A program made the position numbers and the translations under genes. A model generated the notes under the pieces. The model had not been told where the DNA came from and searched no databases. It saw nothing but the letters and a program-made list of their open reading frames with translations. From NCBI RefSeq assembly GCF_001278075.1, contig NZ_CP011340.1, positions 5,391,501 through 5,455,500 on the forward strand: 64,000 nt of DNA, written 5' to 3'. This stretch comes from Streptomyces pristinaespiralis (GTDB lineage Bacteria; Actinomycetota; Actinomycetes; Streptomycetales; Streptomycetaceae). This document shows, piece by piece, positions 59,970-64,000 of this stretch (the first letter of the stretch is position 1; each line of letters begins with the position of its first letter).

Positions 59970-60989
59970 CTACAGCTCCGCCACCCCGTGGCACTCCCCG
60001 TACGTCCGTCCCGACCCGCACCAGCAGGCCGCGCTCTTCGACGGCGGCCAGGCCACCGCGCGACCGCGGGCCGCCAGCGTGGTCGCGTACTGGGGGAGGA
60101 GGTCCGCGTTCGCGGGGGAGGACTGCTCGGAGGCGGCGAAGGCCTCGTACGAGGGGACCGTCGCCGTCACGATGCCCAGGTTCTCCGTACCCGTCGCCGA
60201 CAGGTCACGCAGGGAGGCCTCGATGTCCGTGAGGTGGGCCCGGTGGGTCGGGTACTCGGACTCGAGCTGCGGATACGCCCCGAGGAGTTCGTCGAGCTCC
60301 GCCTCCGGCCAGTGCAGGACCGCGACGGGGAACGGCCGGGACAGGGCGGAGCGGTACGACCCCAGTTCGGAGCGGAGCCGGGCGATCTCGGCCTTCAGCT
60401 CCGCCGGGTTGTCGGAACCGAGCGCCCACAGGCGCTTCGGGTCGTGGAGCTCGTCGAGGGAGACGTCCGGGGTGTGGCCGGAGTGGACCCGGTCGGCCAG
60501 GGAGTCCCACTCGTCGTGGGGGAGGCCCAGCAGGCGGCGGACGCGGTGGCGGCCGGAGAGGAGGGAACGCGTCGCGTAAGGGACGTCCTCCTCGCCCTCC
60601 GTGAGGAGGATCGACAGCGCTGTCGAGAAGCACTCGTGGGAGGCCTCGAGCTCGTCGTGGTTCTCCAGCGTCTCGGCGACGATCTCCCACGGCGCGGCCT
60701 CCGTCGGCGCGGCGGTGCGGATGCCGTTGATCAGGGCGCGGGCCTCGGCCTCGTGACCGTACTCCCAGAGGTTGGCGGCCTGGAGCGCCTTGACGAGCTG
60801 CGGGTGCTCGGGGTGTTCGGACGCCAGGAGGCGGTCGTAGAGGGTGGAGGCACGGCCGCGTTCGCCGGCGAGTTCCAGGTGGGCTGCGGCCTGGAGGAGC
60901 AGCGGTTCCGCGTCCTCCGGATACTGCTCGGCGGTACGCAGCAGGCGCTCGGCTTCGGCAATGTGGTCAGCAGGCGTGTCGGGGCGCAT
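59970..60989 (-). CDS. TPR-like protein with C-terminal SEC-C zinc motif
   Basis: The protein is 339 aa, starting at ATG 60989 (MRPDTPADHIAEAERLLRTA). The first 150 residues are helical repeats (PEDAEPLLLQAAAHLELAGE; HPQLVKALQAANLWEYGHEA) resembling TPR. The end is SAACWCGSGRTYGECHGVAEL, a SEC-C motif CxCxSGxxYxxCHG that binds zinc. SEC-C occurs at the end of SecA and in many uncharacterised proteins, where it mediates protein contacts. The function is unknown. Confidence 0.85.
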   Translation of the reverse strand: MRPDTPADHIAEAERLLRTAEQYPEDAEPLLLQAAAHLELAGERGRASTLYDRLLASEHPEHPQLVKALQAANLWEYGHEAEARALINGIRTAAPTEAAPWEIVAETLENHDELEASHECFSTALSILLTEGEEDVPYATRSLLSGRHRVRRLLGLPHDEWDSLADRVHSGHTPDVSLDELHDPKRLWALGSDNPAELKAEIARLRSELGSYRSALSRPFPVAVLHWPEAELDELLGAYPQLESEYPTHRAHLTDIEASLRDLSATGTENLGIVTATVPSYEAFAASEQSSPANADLLPQYATTLAARGRAVAWPPSKSAACWCGSGRTYGECHGVAEL

Positions 60990-61119
60990 GCAGCACACCG
61001 TACTGCTGTACGGGCCACCGCAGGGGGCCGACCCGATTCCGCGCCGGGCACGGCCGCGGCCCGGCGCCGAGCGGGCCGTAACGCTGGTGAGTTGAGGGCC
61101 GCGGCCCTACCCTGCGCCC

Positions 61120-61950
61120 GTGCGGAGGCGGTGGGAGCGTCAACGGTCGTGGTCCCGGACGCGGACCCGTCAACGGTCATGGCCCCGGACCCGGTCGCCG
61201 GTACGCGGACGGCGGCAGGGGCGCGTACGGCTCGCCCGTGTGCTGTGGGCCGCGGCGGAGGCGGCCGTCACGTTCGGTGCCGTCGTGCTGCTCCTCGTCG
61301 TCCATCAACTGTGGTGGAGCAACCGGCAGGCCGGACAGGGCGCCGAGCGGCAGGTCCAGGCGCTCGAGCGGCGCTGGGAACGGGAGGCTCCGGGTACGGA
61401 CCCGGCGCCGGCGCCGGAGGAGACGGACCAAGAGCCCGCGGTCGGGCCCGGTCCCGCGGACGGGACGAGGCCGGGGTCCGGGCCGGCCCTTCCCCGCCGC
61501 GACCAGGCGTACGCCGTCCTGCGCATCCCCAGCCTCGGCGTCGTCGCGCCCGTCGCCGAGGGCGTCGCCAAGCGGGGCGTCCTCGACAAGGGGTACGTGG
61601 GGCACTACCCCCGGACCGCGCAGCCCGGCAGGCCAGGGAACTTCGCCGTCGCCGGGCACCGCAACACCCACGGCGAACCCTTCCGCCGCATCGACCGGCT
61701 CCGCCCCGGCGACACGGTGGAGATCGAGACGCGCGACGCGGTCCACGTGTACGCCGTGGACAAGGTGCTCACGAAGACCCTGCCCGGCGACACCGGGGTG
61801 ATCGGGAGCGTTCCGCGGAGCGCGGTGCGCCCCGCCGCCGGATACGGCGCGGCGGGGCACTACCTGACGATGACGACGTGCACGCCCGAGTTCAGCTCGA
61901 AGTACCGGCTCGTGGTGTGGGGCCGGCTGGCCTCGACGCGGCCGCGCTGA
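61120..61950 (+). CDS. Class E-like sortase
   Basis: The protein is 276 aa. An Arg/Ser-rich start (two near-identical repeats of RQRSW.RTR) precedes a membrane helix (TFGAVVLLLVVHQLWW, about 53-68), then a Glu/Pro-rich linker. The sortase domain has AYAVLRIPSLGVVAPVAEGV, GNFAVAGHRNTHGEPF (catalytic His) and LTMTTCTPEFSSKYRLVVWG (TTC with catalytic Cys and downstream Arg). It attaches proteins with a sorting signal to the cell wall. TACCCT (61108-61113) ends 6 bases before GTG 61120, so the start is probably leaderless. Confidence 0.9.
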   Translation: MRRRWERQRSWSRTRTRQRSWPRTRSPVRGRRQGRVRLARVLWAAAEAAVTFGAVVLLLVVHQLWWSNRQAGQGAERQVQALERRWEREAPGTDPAPAPEETDQEPAVGPGPADGTRPGSGPALPRRDQAYAVLRIPSLGVVAPVAEGVAKRGVLDKGYVGHYPRTAQPGRPGNFAVAGHRNTHGEPFRRIDRLRPGDTVEIETRDAVHVYAVDKVLTKTLPGDTGVIGSVPRSAVRPAAGYGAAGHYLTMTTCTPEFSSKYRLVVWGRLASTRPR

Positions 61951-62070
61951 CCCCCGGTCCGGGGAAACGCGGCGCAACGGCACGCGGCGTATCCGCGCGG
62001 CGGGCGCCACTTGTCCGCACGGCCGGCGCGGCGTGAAGGCCCGGGCCGCGCGGCGTACCGGCTCGGTCCG

Positions 62071-63162
62071 CTACGTGAGGCCGAGCTCCGCGCAGGCGTC
62101 CGCGAACTCGGGGACGCAGATCTGCTCCACCGTGTAGAGGCCGTCGGCGACGACGGTCTCCTTGATGTTCTCCTTGGTCAGCGCGATGACCGGGATGCGC
62201 ACGGTGGGGACGGACTTCTCCGTCGGGGTGTCGATGTCCGTGTGCGCTGCGGCTCCGAGGGACATGTTCCTGGCCAGCAGGATGGCCATCTCGGCGGCGG
62301 CCGCGGCCTCCGGCGCGTACTGCTTGTAGACCGTCATGTACTGATCGCCGGCGACGATGCGCTGCACCGCCGCCAGTTCCGCGTCCTGGCCGGTGACCGG
62401 CGGGAGGTCGGTCAGGCCGGCGCCCTTGAGCGCGGAGATGATGCCGCCTGCCATGCCGTCGTTGGCCGAGTAGACGCCGGTGATGGCGTCCTTGCCGAGG
62501 GTGGCGATCGCCGCGTCCATGTTGGCCTTGGCGTTCTCCGGCTTCCAGTCCTTGGTGTCGTACTCCAGGCCGATCTCGACCTTGCCGTCGAGCTCGGTGT
62601 GGGCGCCCTTCTTGAACATGGCGGCGTTCGGGTCCGTGAGCGCGCCGTTCATCATCACGACCTTGCCGGATCTGGCGTCGTCACCGAGGGCCTCCAGCAG
62701 GGCCTTGCCCTGGATGTGGCCGACCTGTTCGTTGTCGAACGAGACGTAGCCGTCGATCGGTCCCTCGGCGAGGCGGTCGAAGGCGACGACGGGGATGCCG
62801 GCCTCGTCGGCCTTCTCGATCGCGCCGGCGATGGCCTTGGCGTCCACCGCGTCGACGATGAGCACGTCGACCTGCTCGTCGATCATGGATTCGAGCTGCT
62901 GCGTCTGCAGACCGGCGTCGTGCTTGGCGTTGGCGTAGAGGACCTTGCCCTTGCTGTTGGTGAGGCGGGCTATGCGTTCCTCGATGACCGGTTTGTCGAA
63001 CTGCTCGTAGCGAGCGGCCTGGTTCTCCGGAAGCAGCAGACCAACAACGATGTCATCGCTCAGCCTTACACCCGGCTCCTCGGTGGTCCCACAGCCGGAG
63101 AGCGGTACGACCATCGCGGCGGTGGCGGCTGCGACGGCGGCGCGACGCAGAAGTGCATTCAT
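62071..63162 (-). CDS. Sugar ABC transporter substrate-binding lipoprotein
   Basis: The protein is 363 aa. The signal (MNALLRRAAVAAATAAMVVP) ends LSGCG, a lipobox with Cys near 24. The periplasmic-binding fold has IVVGLLLPENQAARYEQFDK, VLIVDAVDAKAIAGAIEKAD, GIPVVAFDRL and DNEQVGHIQGKALLEALGD, as in xylose/ribose-type binding proteins. No ATPase or permease gene is next to it in the window. The start at ATG 63162 has GGGAGG 13 bases upstream. A 19-bp palindrome upstream may be an operator. Confidence 0.9.
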   Translation of the reverse strand: MNALLRRAAVAAATAAMVVPLSGCGTTEEPGVRLSDDIVVGLLLPENQAARYEQFDKPVIEERIARLTNSKGKVLYANAKHDAGLQTQQLESMIDEQVDVLIVDAVDAKAIAGAIEKADEAGIPVVAFDRLAEGPIDGYVSFDNEQVGHIQGKALLEALGDDARSGKVVMMNGALTDPNAAMFKKGAHTELDGKVEIGLEYDTKDWKPENAKANMDAAIATLGKDAITGVYSANDGMAGGIISALKGAGLTDLPPVTGQDAELAAVQRIVAGDQYMTVYKQYAPEAAAAAEMAILLARNMSLGAAAHTDIDTPTEKSVPTVRIPVIALTKENIKETVVADGLYTVEQICVPEFADACAELGLT

Positions 63163-63186
63163 TGGTTGAATCCAACCTCCCTGACA

Positions 63187-63205
63187 GGCTGCATCAATTG
63201 CAGCC
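63187..63205. promoter_or_regulatory. 19-bp palindrome upstream of the sugar-binding lipoprotein gene
   Basis: GGCTGCA, TCAAT, TGCAGCC: 7-bp perfect arms, 25 bases before the start codon. It is a likely operator for a LacI- or ROK-type regulator. The rest of the 315-bp divergent gap (63163-63477) has no gene. Confidence 0.55.
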
Positions 63206-63477
63206 AAGGTGGCCGAAAGCCAACTCTGTGGGCCGAGAAGCGTCAAGAGCCGCACGGTTAACGTGACCGCAACGTGATTCTGTGTAATCAACGGTTCAAG
63301 TAGCTGCGACGGCGCCGACGGCGGGGCCGTCCGTCCGGGCCGTCCGTCCGTCCCGGGTCCGCGGAGGTCCCCCCTGATGTGACCGGCCGGGAACCTGGAG
63401 AGGGAGTTGTTCGTCTTCCCGTGTGCGCGAGGCCGGCGCGATCACGTCCCGGCCGTCACCGACAGAGGGAGGGGCGC

Positions 63478-63795
63478 ATGGCCGGTCGTACGGCGCGGCT
63501 GCTCCGCCCCGCCGCGCTGCTGCTCCTGCTGCTGGTCGAGATCCTGCTCGTCGACGGCGGCAGCATCTCCGCCGCGCTCGCGCTCGCCGCGACGGCCACC
63601 GCCGCCGTCGGATCCGCCCTCGTCGTCTGCGCCGTCATCAGCGCGCGCTGCGCGCCCGTCGTGCCACGCACCCGGATCCGGACCGCCCTGCGCGACCGTG
63701 AGCAACGCACCGCGTTCCTCTCGCAGCGCGATCCCGACGCCCGGGGGCGTACGCGTCCCCGAGCGCCCGGCCGTCCCCTCCTGACGGCCCTGTAG
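63478..63795 (+). CDS. Small membrane protein, DUF6412-like
   Basis: The protein is 105 aa, starting at ATG 63478 (GAGGGAGGGG upstream). It has two membrane helices (LLRPAALLLLLLVEILLVDG; ALALAATATAAVGSALVVCA), then AVISARCAPVVPRTRIRTAL and RDREQRTAFLSQRDPDA. I recall such proteins annotated DUF6412 in Streptomyces, encoded before a YidC/Oxa1-like gene, as here. The function is unknown. Confidence 0.75.
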   Translation: MAGRTARLLRPAALLLLLLVEILLVDGGSISAALALAATATAAVGSALVVCAVISARCAPVVPRTRIRTALRDREQRTAFLSQRDPDARGRTRPRAPGRPLLTAL

Positions 63796-63886
63796 GCACC
63801 ACCACGCCACCACGCAGTCCCCGCGCGGGCCGTCATGCCGTCATGTCCTCGTTCCCGGCACGACGAGACCCCCGGAGGGCTCACGC

Positions 63887-64000
63887 ATGTCCGTTTTCGC
63901 CACCCTGGTCGAGCAGCTCGCCGAGCTGCTCGAGCCGCTGTTCGCCGCGTCCGCCACCGCTGCCGCGATCATCGCCTTCACCGCGCTCGTACGCCTCGCC
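63887..64000 (+). CDS. YidC/Oxa1-family membrane insertase (5' end only)
   Basis: From ATG 63887 (CGGAGGGC upstream) the frame reads MSVFATLVEQLAELLEPLFA then ASATAAAIIAFTALVRLA up to the window end, 38 codons. The hydrophobic pattern and the position after the DUF6412-like gene fit the N-terminus of actinobacterial YidC/Oxa1-like proteins. The catalytic groove residues are beyond the window. Confidence 0.65.
   Translation, partial: MSVFATLVEQLAELLEPLFAASATAAAIIAFTALVRLA

Overview
The window is chromosomal DNA from a streptomycete or very close relative. The evidence is the very high G+C content, GTG/TTG starts, DasR-type operators on N-acetylglucosamine PTS genes, a guanidine-III riboswitch before sugE, and the actinobacterial order pncB-clpS-DUF2017 ... 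mec-cysO-cysM ... Rv1339-like hydrolase ... rph-rdgB, which is also the order in Mycobacterium.

Bases 1-13,100 are conserved housekeeping. They hold NAD salvage (pncA, pncB), ClpS, an amino-acid permease, the CysO-dependent cysteine pathway with a Cys-containing leader peptide, a metallo-beta-lactamase-fold phosphodiesterase, the N-acetylglucosamine PTS (nagE2, nagE1, nagF) with three DasR boxes, RNase PH, a lipoprotein and RdgB. Bases 13,100-34,200 hold tRNA-Leu(UAG), two overlapping paralogous HNH proteins, an MFS symporter, Bcp, a GroES-like protein, a riboswitch-controlled SugE, a bifunctional penicillin-binding protein, an ABC-2 exporter, a DUF1707 protein, an SGNH hydrolase, a DUF445 protein, secreted CHRD and lipoprotein genes, a membrane-anchored PemK-like protein, a YunG/hydrolase fusion, a DUF89/ARMT1 protein and a GNAT.

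Bases 34,200-54,900 look like an accessory defence island next to a frameshifted VWA gene. A leftward four-gene operon has 4-base stop/start overlaps at every junction. It encodes a 1584-aa GHKL(sacsin-like)-ATPase/SF2-helicase fusion, a UvrD-like helicase, and proteins resembling DrmA and DrmB, the DISARM core. Divergent from it is a rightward three-gene operon, also with 4-base overlaps: an XRE-HTH/GHKL ATPase reminiscent of MutL/MORC proteins and two unrecognised proteins. Its promoter carries two palindromes with the same CTGTCAG core, 41 bp apart. Next come a 5-methylcytosine methyltransferase with a long charged insertion, a second Dcm-like protein whose catalytic PPC motif is replaced by LPR, and a divergent Vsr-like nuclease. 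No PLD protein (DrmC), Z1 helicase or AIPR protein is present, so this matches none of the standard layouts I know. It is the best candidate for an undescribed system.

Bases 55,000-64,000 return to ordinary content: a GlxA-type regulator with two tandem Tat-exported DJ-1-like proteins, a secreted phosphodiester glycosidase, a SEC-C protein, a class E-like sortase, a sugar-binding lipoprotein, a small membrane protein and the start of a YidC/Oxa1-like gene.
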